Shown here one piece after another: positions 46,009-59,384 of a DNA stretch of 64,000 nt (positions within the stretch are counted from its first letter, which is position 1; every line of letters starts with the position of its first letter). The DNA lies in contig LNGK01000003.1 in NCBI GenBank assembly GCA_001510575.1, positions 1,417,755 to 1,481,754 on the forward strand. Reading direction: 5' to 3'. This DNA is from Knoxdaviesia capensis. Its lineage: Eukaryota > Ascomycota > Sordariomycetes > Microascales > Gondwanamycetaceae. The position numbers and the translations under genes were made by a program. The notes under the pieces are model-generated. The model was given only the letters and a program-made list of their open reading frames with translations, was not told where the DNA came from and made no database searches.

Positions 46009-49000
46009 CGAGGGAGAGCTAGCAACAAGGAGTAGACTTGGAGAGCCAGATACTGCCACTCCATTTAAGGGCCACTTGGACGAGTAGCTTGGCTGGCTGC
46101 ATGTACCGTAGAGGACGAGGATACAGAGAGAGATGCAGATGAGACATCGAAGATGGCTTACACATGCAACACCGTTGATATATGCATGTTTGCACATCAA
46201 ATATGACTCCAGTGTACTTTCAAAAACAAGCTGTATCAGGGGGCGGTATCTTTCAATATCTACACACCTCAGACGCAGTCTACTCTAATCCTACCCGTGC
46301 TGATATATCCCAGCACAACATGGAACATGTTGGGGGGGGCGCAACTTGGAGGGAAGGGGGGGAAAAAGGAGTAGGAGAAGCAAAAGAACAAAACAGAAAA
46401 AAAGCACCACAAGGAGAAACTCAAAACAGGAGAGAAGGAAAAGAAAAACACCGGAGCACAGAGACGGATCTGGCACAGGATGGCCGAAGAGCGAGAAGGA
46501 TCACGAACTGGATGAGGGCGGGTCTAAGTGGACTTACTATACAGGGCTCAGGATCACACGAGTGAGTTGATGCCGAAGGGGATAGGTACACAAGGAAATC
46601 GAGAGATGGACGAGACAGGCCGAGCAGTTGTGCTGTGTTCGTGTCTTTTTCTCGTCCTTCGTCGAGTTTTTGTTCCGCACTCGGAGGGGGCCGGTGGCGA
46701 GGAGACGGGCAAACAAAGAGCTGAAAGGGCCCAGAGAGAGAGGAAACGCGAGGGGAATTAAGACAGGAAAATCAAGTTTTTAAGAAGGGTGTTTTGCGTC
46801 TCCTAGTAGCCGAGGAGTTTCGAGTCCTGGAGTGCAATTGGGGGAGGAGGAAGAACAGAGAAGACAGATATCGAAACGGGATGTCGTCGAGTGTCCGGGA
46901 CAGGGGTGATGATATACATGAATTTTCCTCTGATAAAAAAGAGAAAAGGTGAATAGAGGGTGGTTTTTGCCTTAAACGAGAGACTAGGAGCTAGAAAGGC
47001 CTTCGACAACGTCCTACCAGTGGACAACGCAAATCAAAGACAGATTTGGGGGATTAGATGCTCCAAATAGAAGTGTGAGATGTTAAGGATCAGAGAAGAC
47101 TCCAAACGAGAGGGAGAATGAGGAGAGAACGGGAGAACAGCGGAGGAGGTAGGAAGATCAAATGAATGATTGAGAAACAGTATTATACATGGGGAAAAGA
47201 CCACGAAACCGGGCGGTCGACAGAGGGAAAGGACTTCAAGGCGGATGAGGCATCAAAGAGGCTGAGGCAATATGGTTGAGACGACCGGATTGAGACAAGA
47301 GAAGACACCGGTTCGGATGGAGAGAGGAATTGAGGAGGAAGATAAAGAAAAAGAGAAGAGAAGAGGTGGTGAGAATGAGAGAGAGAAGATGAGAGGAGAG
47401 GTAGAGGGAGAAATAGAAGATGAGATATATGAACAGAGAGAGAGAGAGAGAAGGAGGAGAGTGCGCGAGAGCTTATTTGAACAGGTAGGTACGAGTACAT
47501 GGAAGTCGACCGGGGGAGGGCGCAAGGAAGGTCGAAGAAAAATATGGATTCTATACAGCGGGAGTGTACATAGTGAAAATAGCAGGGTGGGAGAGGGAGG
47601 GTGCGGGATGGATTGTTTGGTGGAGAGAGAGAGTGGGTGTGTAAGTAAACGCGGGTGTGTACGAGAGGAAACCTTAGAGAGCCAGAGAGAGGCCAGAATC
47701 CAGATGGGCCCTAAGAGGGAAGAAAAAGGCGTGGAGAAACACACTTGAAGCTTTACTACCAGAAGAGTACAAGGGCGGTACGTGGAGCCTTGAATTGAAC
47801 ATGGATAGACTTGAGAGTCTCCACCGGGAAAAAGAAACTCACTCTGAAGAGGACACACGGACGGCGTCAGAGAACACACACACAGAGAGAGATAGAGATA
47901 GGTGTAGGATAGCATCAATGGCAGGGCTACCACCAAGAGCGACTAGGCCGGGGGTGGAAAGCGGTTTGGCTATGTGGGGGATTTGGGGGAGGATTGAGGA
48001 AGAGGATCATTATTTTTCTCATGTCCATGGGGGTTGCTTGCTTGTGCTTTTAAGGGAGCTGGGAAGAGCATTATAGCAAGTTCAAGAGAAAGATCTTTAC
48101 TTGCATCAGCAAGTTGGGTTGGAGAAGAGAGAGACGGGAGATTTTGGGACCATTATCAGCAAGGATGTCAGGGACGAGGATGTTTGGGGGGGACAGATGG
48201 GTGACGGATGAGACATTTTACGAGATAGAGAGACGACAGAGAGATAGAGAGTGAGAGAGTGAGGTCTGAAATATGGGTGAACACCTAGATCGGATAGCAA
48301 TTAAGGATTGGCTTTGGAGTACTCCGGCTCTCACGCAGCTCATTTCCATTCCTTTGGTTGTATCCTCCAAAACAAACCCCCCCCCCGAAAAAAAAAACCT
48401 CCAAAAAATCCAGAGGCGATTGTGCGGGGACAGGTGTGGGGAGAGGGCGGAGATACCTCCAAGCAACACGCTGCATACACCGAGGTCTGTCTGACTGGAG
48501 CTGGCTTCTTAGCTGCTGGCTGTGAGACCCCGGTTTCTGGGCTGTCCACACTGACTTACAGGTGAGAGAGAGGATTTTCAGAAATTAAAGAACGATTAGT
48601 TCTCCCGCTATGGAATAGCACTGCTACATGGTTTGCGAAGAGTGGGGAGAAGGGGACAAGAGTCTGAGAGACACAGACAGAACACTTGGGAGATAAGGCG
48701 GAGGAGATCAGGTTTGCCCGTTCTCTATATTTTGTAGAATGGGGGAGATAGTGTCTCGTTGAGAGACAGAAAAAAAAACCACCGAAAGATGATGGCATCG
48801 AGAGAGGGTCTGAGATGTATCTGACATACGATGAGCTGTGGTGGTGAGAAGAGCCTGGACCCGTAGAGGCTGTGCGAAGAAAGAGAGAGCTGATGTTATC
48901 GCGAGAGAAAGGGCATGCATGCTCGGAGATAGAGACAAAAGAGACAGACGGACCCCCGAAGGACCCTTTCCTTCTCCCAGAAAGAAAAAGAAGCCCACGT

Positions 49001-52000
49001 AATATGCAATCTCCAATCATCGTATCTGCACCACCGGCTGCCATATATCGTCCTATCTCTCTGTTTCTCTGGCTGTCTATCTGTATATTCCATTTCTTTC
49101 CGATGGTCAGACTTTAAAATTGAATCTAGACTCTCTCTCTCTGCCCCCCCAAAAACATGGCGAGGATCAATACCACACCACATTCTCTCCTGCTCTTTCG
49201 CTTCTGTCTGGCTGATGCAGGGGTACCGACATACATATATGATCCCATCGGGTTTTCTTGCCTGTGTTGGTTACTGTCTGTATGCACATTGCATGTGTGC
49301 CAGGACTGAGGCAGAGCACGTACCCGGATCATGGGTTGTTTCGATTTCTGTTTTCTGTGTGTCAATTGACTTTCTGCTCTCGGCCTCTGGCGCAGTCTTC
49401 TTCACTCACCCATGGCAAACAAGTCTGGAGAGACAGCTCGACTACGGAGAAACAAACCCCGTAACGATCGGGCTGATTCGGTCCAGGGGGGGCGTGCAGC
49501 CTATAAGCCAGGCCCGATATACTCGCTCGCCCACTCTACACCACACACAGACTCTGTTGACCACGACCTCTACGACATGCGCTGAAACGAGAGCCCTAAA
49601 AACGCCACACCACTCGCTTGCCCGCTCTCTCTCTGCGCTTCTCTGCCCTCTCTGCCATCTCTCCCTCGTTACCAGATTGCTGTTCTAGGCGCGTTCTAGA
49701 CAAGCCACCATCCGAGTATCTTCACTGGATGGCATCGACAGACTACTGCCGCTGAGACCCAGCCAGACGTGTTCTTTTCTCCAGTTCTCCCCAGAGAAAA
49801 AAAAAAAAACGCCGGTTGGACCTCACTCTCCCTCTCTATCTCCAAAGACAAACCCCGGGGGGAACTGCGAACTCGACGACCAAAAGGGTAACTCACGAAC
49901 ATATCCATGAGCCAGAGGGGAAAAGGTCCAGCGCACAGGCTTTTATCGTTCGCTTGTGGACGCAGTGAGGTGGAGCACACTGAGAAAAGAATAATACGGA
50001 AATACCACAAAAAATCCTTCTATTTCGTAGACAGGTATATTCCCAGTTGCTGGGGACAAGCATGAGCGAGAGGGAGTTCTGGGCCCCAAAAAAAACACAT
50101 CCCTCCAGGCAAAAAGAACTAAACTGAAAACTGCACGGTACCTCGCCGACCGTGGGCAGTTGCTGCTTCTGCTTCGCGATGGTGAAGTGAAGGAGCACAG
50201 TATGTGAGTAACATCCCGAGAGCCGGTGTGGGTGGAGACGACGATTGCCATTGCGGCTGGACAAGATGCTTCTCGTATGTTGTATTGGACGTATGTGAAC
50301 AGAAAGAAGTTCTGTAGGTTCAGCAACCGAGAGAAGGAAGACATGGGAGAGAGAGACAGAGAGAGAGAGAGAGACATGCGAAATACCTGAGCCTGGACGG
50401 ATGGTTCGTCCCCACCATCCTCGGCAACGACGAAAGAAGCGCGCGCTGACAGACACACACACACACTTCTAGTCCGTCTTCCTCACCTATCTCGTGTGTC
50501 TCACGGCTGAAGCCCGCCGAGTGGCCAAAAAACTCACGCACCTCAAGCAGGCCATCACTCATTTCTCCACCCAAGGCGGCAAATTCCCAACCCTCATTTA
50601 GGTGCTCCTGTTATTCATGTTGACTTGTCATGGCTGTCTATCTGCTATTCCAGTATCCTCGCTGCTATTTGCCATTGTACGAGTACCTATAGTGCATACT
50701 ACCCCCAATTTCCTCCGCGCGGCTTCGTCAGTTTGCGTCCCAGCGTCTGTCCCGGAGCCGAACAGCCGATCATTGGCCCGGGGGAAAGGGGAAGCAGGGT
50801 TATCTGCCCCCCCCCCATTTACTTCCGCCCGTCGTCTCTGTCTTCTATGCTTACGGGCTGCGCTGGCCTGTAACCACGGCGAGGGTTCCCCCTCCGTAAT
50901 TTCACCTTATCCGCGCGAGTAACTGCTTGTGTACATGAATGAGCTAGTCCGGTTGGGACGGCCGCTCGAGAGAGAGAGAGAGAGAGCCCCAGCTGGGACG
51001 AGATTGAAGAGGGAGGCAGGAGACAGACACGGCGGGAGAAGCTTGGACACAAACATCGACAAGGTGAACTCACGCTGTTTCGGGCAAGGACCAGGGCCCG
51101 GGAGTGTTCGCAGAACAACAACTTATTTGTAAGATCGGGCAGCTGGACGTCCCTAATTCGGTGTTGGTGATTCGACGAGAAGAGCTGGCGCCAGAGGAGG
51201 AAAAGCAGACAGACAGCGTCAGCCTGTGGCAGATAGGATCAAGGGACCTTCACCCGAGGTGAGAAGCCAGAAGATGGAATTACACGCTCGCTTTTTTCCT
51301 TTGGCTGCTATATTTACCTCTCCCCATAATTTCATTTTATCGAAAGAGGGGAAACTCGAAAAAGACATCAACTAAGAAAACACATCATCGGCTATCCGTT
51401 CATTTATCGCCAAAGGTTCACCTGTGCACAGGGATCAGCCCGGGAGAGCTCTGAACCCAGGGTTTTGAGTGAATCCCCGATGATATATGATAGGCTGTGA
51501 TTCTTACTGGTCGTGTTATCTGAACTTTACGACCCTCTCTCTCTGTCTAATCTTTTGTCGCCTGGCTGAGAAGTCGAAAATACTCGCCCAAACCGTCTGT
51601 AGGCCGAGGAGGGTAATATACGGTATCTCGAACAAGACAAGCACGGCGTCTAGCTGAAGCTCTACTACTCAAACATCAACCCATATGTAAATTGCGTGCA
51701 CATACGAGTATAGTAGTCTGCATATTACGAGGCCAAACTAGCAAGAGCCAGCTAATCTGCAAGTGAGGCAATATGCCAGATATTATTATTCCACCGACCA
51801 GCTTCTAGACAATCCCGCGCTCTCTTCGTCTTGTTCTTTTTACGAGAGCCCAATTAACCAAGCTGCCATCAGGCCAATACGGACGGCTAATTCACGTTCC
51901 ACCATCTATTTGGCGTGCAAATCCGACATGTAGCTCCGTTTTTTTCTCTCTCACTTTGCTTCTGTTCTCTCAGGTATCCAGGCCGAGCTTGCAAGGCAGT

Positions 52001-55000
52001 AGATCCATGGCCGGCGTCTATCTGGACATGCCAGTTGATAGTGCGAGAGGCATAATGGCCAATGGATCGATAGTGGGAAGACTGTGCTTATGACAAAAGA
52101 TTAGCAGCATTCCTCTGTGTTTAAGGTCGGCGCCAATGCCGTGTTTCCCTTTTCCATTCTTCCTCCTCCTCTTCTTTCTTTATCTTCACGACCACGAGAG
52201 TCTGTATCTCAAGGTTCCCCCCAAGAACCGACCGCATCTAGACCACCGCCCATCCCCACCCACACTTGCACCTGCAGGAAAAGAGGATTTGATGTAGAGG
52301 ATATAAAAACCGGTTACTGTGTCTTGGCTTGGCTCTCTAGCGGCTCCAATTATGGAACCCTCTACCACCTCGACTTATCGCTTCTGCTTCTTATTTTTTC
52401 ACCTTTACTCTGGAGGAGACCAGTTGCCAATAAGCTGCTGCTGCTCCTGCGCTGTCCGATTTGGTGCGCCACATATATGCACGGGGGCCAGGGGCCAATG
52501 GTTGCGAGCGCTCTCCACGGACACACGGCCTGGCCGGCCGGCCGCCACGGGCTGGAGACGAGCCAGAAACGATCAGCCTGCATATCCAGTGTGTCTGTGT
52601 GTTGAGCTGCGAGCAAGTGTGTGTGTCTGTGTGTGGAATTTGTGGGTTCGAGAATGCACAGCTCGTCCTGGTTGTTCTCTTAAGGAGGGGGGGATAGGGC
52701 CGGACCGAATCATCTGCCTCTATCAGAGGGGGTTTTATCTTTATGTTTTTTTTTTTTTCAGCCTCCAGCTTCGGCGACCGACGATCCTTACTCTGTCGAA
52801 AGAACACATGTGTATATCTAGAACTCGCTGGTTCCTAGCTCGCCGTTACGTTAGACCTCAAACAGTCCAGCCACTGGTGTTATATCCGTGGCCGGCCACC
52901 ATCGCCCATCTCCATTAAAGGCCCCAATGCTACTGTAAGTACAACATCACCCGCATGAGAACCACCGCAGATACTTTCATTCACCAGGCCAGTCCGGATC
53001 CAGCAACAAGTACATTCACCTAAACCCTTCGCTGCTGCACCTTCGCTCCACTCTGGATATATTTCGGCTCAGAGGCCAGGATTGCCTCACATATGCTGTT
53101 TCTCTTTTTTCGTCTGAAGTGGAAGCATGCTGGCCTCCACAAGCTTTGTATGCTGCTTATGGAGGGGGACCATTGGTGTTATTGTCACTGTAACGCCTCC
53201 AGTGGCAGTACGTACGGTAAACTGGGGACATGCTCTTGAAAGGGCCCTATTTGATCTATTACATGCATGGTTAGTGTGTTGTGCCTAGGAGAAACGTCTT
53301 AGGGACAGGGTTCATGGGAGTAGAAAGAGGAGTCAAGAATGAAGGATCAAAATGTGGTGGTGGTGGGTGTATCCGGGGGCCGATTGAGCTACGAACACAT
53401 GCTTCAGTTGTTTCTGGGTGTACGTACGAGTGAACACAGTATCCCCAGCTGCATCTCCAACCCGGGACTTCCTTGCCTGGTTCTGTGCGTTGCAGCTGGA
53501 TGATCTCGCCAGATTCAGCAAGCTCAGGCTGGGCTGCGAGGAGCTTTCTTCCAGCTCTGGGTGACCGGGCTACCTTTTTATGGCCTTCCTCTGTGTTTCT
53601 GTCTCTCTCGCTCTCCGAGGTCACCACTCGCCACGGAGCATGTCTTGTCCGGCCTCCGGAGAGACTGTGCAATGCCATGTCCTCCACCGACTGCAACATC
53701 CACTTAGACCAGCAACACTCGCACCCCCCAAAAGCCAAAGCCAATATAACCACCACCCACACTACCCCCCCGAAATCCCTCCGGTCATCATCGATCCAAT
53801 CTTACTGTGCTCTCTCATCCCGTTTATATCCACCCCATGAATCCACTGGCCTGCCTAAGTCGGCGTCCTGCGTCTGTTGAGCCAGGGTGTCCTCCGTTGC
53901 GTGCTTTGGAACCAGTCCTATTGCCTCTACAGCATAGTGATCGTACGCCAACAGGCGACTTAGCGACTGTATGGTGGCATTGGTGTGGATGGATTGATGG
54001 ATACACACAAGTCCATCGCCCGGCTCGGCTGTGGAGGGAGGGCCGACAAAGTTCACATCCGCCTACCCACCACAAGGTGAGCTTTTCTTGCAGGGACAGG
54101 CCTTCTAAATCGTGCATATCCTTGCTGTCCATCCGATGTTGTACCGTAGGTAGCTTTCAATCTCTGTCGCCTTCTCGCCCTCTTTCTCCGCACCACTAGG
54201 AAAACTGCATGTGTGAGACACTGCTGTTATTTGCTGCATACGTGTGTCCACCAGCGAATAGTGGATTGATAACAGCAATTAAAAATCCTCCTTCGACCGG
54301 CTTTTACTCGTTTATTCGTTTCGCCTCTCTCCTCTTTTGCGTCCACGGTCTTCCCTGTTCGCGTCTCCTCCTTCCCCTCTCGCATCGAGAGATACCTGCA
54401 GTACATCGTCCGACTCGGGATGTCGACATTCGACAGCTACTGTCTGCCTCCGGATTATCTTGTGGCCCTGTGTATGTATGCCATCGTCCGTCCCCCGGCC
54501 CGTCCTCCAGGGCACATCTCAGGATTCCACTTTCAAATCTCGCGTGCCGCCCGCTGTACTGTACTGTACAGTATATCCTCCAGGAATATCGAATCCAGCC
54601 AGTCCTGGCCTTCCCCTCATTTCAATGACTCCATTTCATCACCCGTAACCGAGATATCATGATCACAGCGAGCAGGCAAGTCAAGACTTACGTTGACTCC
54701 TCGGTGGGCCGGCCGTTGAACACGAAAAAACTCGGACGTCTTGGGGACTTGTACGGCACTTTAGTGGGGGCCTTGACGCCTTGGCCTGGCCGCAAAAACT
54801 CTGACGAGTCTCTTTTTCGTTGTCCAGTTTTTCCCCTTCTTTGTCTGCGTCGGCGATTTCGCCTCTTCCTGCCTCGTATTTGCGCGGCCAACGACATCCA
54901 ACTCCATATATAACGGACTTAAAATATAAAAATACCCCTCTAGTAGAGGCGGTCTTTGTAAAACGGACGCCAGTGGCTGGCACATCATAGCAGGGCTATC

Positions 55001-55054
55001 ATGGCCAGGCAGGCCTCCCTGGTGCTTGTGTACTGTACTGTACTTTGATCTGCC

Positions 55055-55079
55055 CAGACAGACAGACAGACAGACAGAC
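55055..55079. repeat. GACA tetranucleotide repeat
   Basis: About six CAGA/GACA units in tandem, non-coding, next to the TACTGTACTGTACT element at about 55030. Confidence 0.85.
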
Positions 55080-56427
55080 TCAAATACTCACCTGCCACAC
55101 GTATGCTGCGTGTCCATGCAGCAAAGCTCCAAGCGCAGGCCGTCAAGCCCGGCCCACGAGCCGGGGCCTGATGGGTGGTGCAGAGGTCTAGACCGGGTCT
55201 GCTGCCTCAGGCCAGCGCCTTCTGTATAAACCATTCTCACCCACAGAGTGGTGGTGGTGGCCGACTTAACCGGCCTTGCATGTGCATCTGGTTCTGCTCA
55301 CAGGACCGCGAGACACAACGACACAAAAACAACAAACCAAAAACGAGCCCTTTCACTGCCTCCGTGGGGCGTCCAACGTCCACTCAAAACCGGAGGAGGA
55401 CCTGCACCCTTCTCGATGGAGTCGGACCACCACAAAGCGTCCCAATTTTCATCTCGCCCTCGGTCCATTCTAAGCACACACACATCGTCAACCTTCTCCT
55501 CACATCCTGTCGTCGGGTTTGCATCCTTGTTCCCTGCTTGCCCGCGTTCCTTGCCATTTCGAACTGAAGTAATATGCAGCTAAATGCACATATTGCCGTG
55601 TATTACGAACGCCGTTCGAGTGGGCTCCTCCTCTCTTACTGCAGGCGGCTGTACATCAACACTGGGGACATAAATGCGGCCTCCTCTTCTGGTCCCCCCA
55701 CTGCTCTAGTTCAGAACTGCCCGGATTGTGCCGGTTCAAGAGGAGGTCCCTTGAATTTTGAGATTTGCCTGCATTTTTGGCTGGTCTTTTGGCCCTTTTT
55801 TATAACATATCACATCTCGCGACATTGCTTCAAAGGCCGGATCTCCGCTCTCGAGTGCTCGAGTCCACGGCTGCTGGAGAACGTATCTGTACTGAACATA
55901 GAACGGCCCTATCGTCAGCGTCAACAGTCCTCACAGGGTCTTCTGCTCTTTCAGTTTCCCCGCACATCACATCATCTTCTAACCTTGCGAACTGATAGTC
56001 TGTAAAATTGCCACCTTTCGGCTGTGGCGTTGTCGTAAGAGGATCAATTGCAGACAGGGAACATGCTTGAAGGGAAGCCCGCACAAGGAATAATAACCGG
56101 CCCTCTGATATGAATAGGAAGATGATATTGCTATAAACGGTATTACCCGTTCAACGATACGTTCCTTACTCTTTCCCACACCTTCCGTTTTGCGAACATG
56201 TGTGTAATTGAGATGGAGAAATAAAAAAGCTTGTGATATCGTGCTTCCTTTTTATTTCGGGTCTCATCCAGTTTCTGCCTCTTTGCTGTGCTTTTCTCAT
56301 ATATGTTCATTCATTTAACATCAAACCCCGGATGGTCAGAGACGACGAGACACACAGTGTCAAATTGGTGAACGGCCAGGGCCAGCTAGCGACGCATGGA
56401 CACTGGCGTTCGATTGATTCCGGGCTT

Positions 56428-57165
56428 CTATATCTCCCTTCTCAGGCGAGACTTCAACGTCCCATCACGTAACCGCCTATCCTGATACTGACAGATCTGT
56501 GTTTCCCCCTTTAGGCCAGCCGCATGTCCGACGAGATACAGATAATCCCAATACCTGCGCATCTGGATTTGAGGCGTCCTGTTGGGCCTCCAGGACTCGG
56601 GCCGCTGCCGACGCTCCAGGTTGTGCCACCGCCTTTGCACTGTATAACAGTCCCAAAGCGTCCACAACCTGCGATCACCACCACCACTCCGGTTGTGTTT
56701 ATTCGTGAACACAACCAGACGGAGGGCTTGTGATCCCCTACCCACACACAACCGTACACACCATCTCACAGCAGCCTCAAACGTGGCGCCGGCACCAGAT
56801 GCGCCCAGAAGCTCTCGCCGGCTTCTGGAAGACGCCGTTGTGTGTGTCTGCTTGTGTAGGTGGTGTGCACCATTATGCGCAGTCCGATCTATCCGATCGT
56901 TGTGAGGCGAGGACGACATGGGCGTCTGTGTGGGTGTGATTCTGGGATCATGGCCGCATTTAACTAGGAGAACTAGGTGAGGCACGGGGGGACACCGACG
57001 AGGCAAAGGAAAATAATTAGATTGTCGCGACAAAGTCCTGGAACTTATGCGCCGGTAATACACGGGCCTTGGAAAGTGGTGGCACCCGGGGATACGACGG
57101 CATGGTCGGCTTCGATTTCCGAGCGTGAAATTGGAGCCAACTCCGCCTGTGGCTTTTCTTTTCAA
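56428..57165 (-). other. Unrecognised 245-codon open frame
   Basis: This is the longest open frame in the right-hand spacer that is not plainly low complexity. It is Arg/His/Ser-rich, begins at a TTG rather than ATG, has internal ATGs (for example before SSSPHNDRI), and shows no domain or membrane pattern I know. A frame of this length is near the upper limit expected by chance in 64 kb of about 53% GC. I list it as a possible but unsupported gene. Confidence 0.15.
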
Positions 57166-58241
57166 AGGTAACGTGTTCGCGTGGGATTACCTCCTGCAGG
57201 CACCAGGGCGTTTCTTCATTTTCTGCCTTGACGCTTTGTGACGCGGAGAGAACCGTGATTCCTAGGGTTCTGAACTTGAGGACGCTGCGTATACCACCGC
57301 CGACGCCCACCGGCGACCTTCCAGCCCGCGGCATGCCGCGCATTCCTGGCTGACGGGCTTCAGGAGTTGGATGCACCGACCGCCACCCAGCCCTTCTTTC
57401 TCATGGTGACTCTTCGGGAACAATATTCGCAGCCGCCACCAACACGTTCACCTCTCTTCTGTGGTTGTTCCACGCCAGCGTCGTCCCACGCAACACGCAC
57501 ACTCTTTAACATGTTCACGGCGTACTGATTCGGCAGGTCTGGCCAGGCCAGCGGCAGAGTATTTCTCCGGGGCGTGGTCGACTGGCTGCCTACTCAGCGT
57601 GAACCGTGGTCTAGGCCAGCCATGGCGCTGGATACGCCCTGCGCCGTAAGTGGTAAGCTGGGGGGCACCTTAACCGGGTACGGAAGCTGGAAAATCCTCT
57701 CCCAGACAAAAGAACAAAAAAGCTTGACACAGTGAAGCATGGGGGCACTATAACGATCGAAACACGGTGTACGATCTGGTAAAGAACATGTTATGTTCAC
57801 CAAATCAGTGGTCCTCACCACTTATCACCGGCACCACTCAATGAACTGTCCTCAAGAGATCACTTACCAGGGCATTTGTGACACATCACTTCGACCAGCA
57901 GGAAACATCGATGACCCGTGCCTCGAATAAAATTCGATATAATTTGGTGAACAGCTCACACCTTGTCTGCAAGCAAGTGCCTGCAAAAATTTTCCCTCTC
58001 GCTAGATGGCAAACTGCGACTCTGTCCCCAGACCTCGTGGGTGCAGTGCGAAGGATGCAACGGAGCCTGTGTTTGGTCGGTTCACCTTGCATACCCCGTT
58101 CTCTTGGTTCTCGGTGTTCTTCGCTTAATCTTTCGTGTGATTCTTAGTTTTGGTGATAGGTCTCTTTGCCTCTCGCTTATGTATTCAATATCCTTTTCTG
58201 CTGTTGGTTAGCCACATGTACGAGACGTAGTGTGATAGGCC

Positions 58242-59132
58242 TTGCGTCCCGATATTCCAGACCTTCCAGACCTTATGAGAACAGCCCATGCAGCACGCTC
58301 CTATTGGGAGGGAGTCCTCACACGCGGATACTTCCTGGCCAGTGGCCATGACATCCAATGCCGCCAAACACTGTACAGTACTCAGTCGATTGAGGCAATC
58401 TTGCGTTCCTGGTCCAAGACGACCAAAGCTCTGGCTGATATAAGTCAGTCTGTGCATCCTACCTAGAGTTTGGGAACGCCAGGAACGTTCATCTTGATGA
58501 CGAAGAGTTCCCATCCCACGAAGACTTGTCGTTTTCTTCAGGGAAGGATCACTGTTGCATCCAAATCCAAGATGTACTTTTAGCTCCTGAGAATCCATCG
58601 CAACCTGAATACAGCACCTAACAGGACGTGGGATGCTGATCCTGAAGCATAAGCCCTCACAGCCTGGTTGGTGGCTACAGTCATGCCTTGTCTGGCCTCC
58701 CATCCTCGAAATTCTGAGCCAGCCCTCCATGTCATGACATGCAGGTCCCTTATTAAACTTGTGATGGAGTCAGCGTCCAAGGCTATAAAGTACTATTGCG
58801 TCGACCTGGGACCTTTCGTCACTGCTGTTGTTATGGAGGATGAGAGACTACGATTCCTGGATCAACTGGAAGAGGGATGGGATGCTCGGCTATCTGGTGT
58901 TCCGGATGTGAAGATGGAATACAGCATGCCGGCCCTATTCCATCATGACCACCCAACAATGCCTCATGCGTGCTTGTTGTTTCTGGCTCGCACACACACA
59001 CACATACACACTGTATTTACCAAAAGAGGCGGCCAGCCACGCCCTCCCCTCCCACCTAAATTCGGGCTTCCACATTTGAAGATGGTTGAGCTGCTCAGCA
59101 CCGGACACCTACTGGCATCTCTAGAGCTATGA
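58242..59132 (+). other. Possible broken or intron-containing coding remnant
   Basis: Two plus-strand open stretches lie close together: about 58275-58466 (MRTAHAARSYWEGVLTRGYF..., in frame with an upstream start at 58242) and 58668-59132. The part SLIKLVMESASKAIKYYCVD through EERLRFLDQLEEGWDARLSG-like text reads more like protein than its surroundings (amphipathic, Glu/Asp/Leu-balanced). Between them another frame reads LDDEEFPSHEDLSFSSGKD before a stop. I see no clean splice sites joining them and recognise no family. It may be a decayed gene or transposon fragment, or chance. Confidence 0.15.
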
Positions 59133-59374
59133 CGGGCGTCATCCTCCCCAAACCCAAAGTTCTTCAAAGTTGCCTACCTGGAATAGGAAGCAGGATATTT
59201 GCCGTTTATAATTAAAAGAAAGCCCATTACTATTACTAACTAACTGGCGGCATTTACTTTCGGAAGGAACAACCAGACCGCGAGGTGCTCGCAACTGCCC
59301 CCAGAAGCCGCGGTGCCGATTCAATAGTTGCATATTCTCGATAGATGCAATACTGGGGACTACTGCCTTCGACG

Positions 59375-59384
59375 AGGGTTAGGG
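59375..59384 (-). repeat. Short telomere-like run (AGGGTTAGGG)
   Basis: AGGGTTAGGG on the plus strand, that is CCCTAACCCT on the minus strand: one and a half units in the opposite orientation to the other telomere-like runs. Confidence 0.5.

Noticed and set aside
47253..47936. 227-codon minus-strand ORF upstream of GT2
   Set aside because: Ser/Leu/Pro low-complexity peptide produced by the pyrimidine-rich strand.
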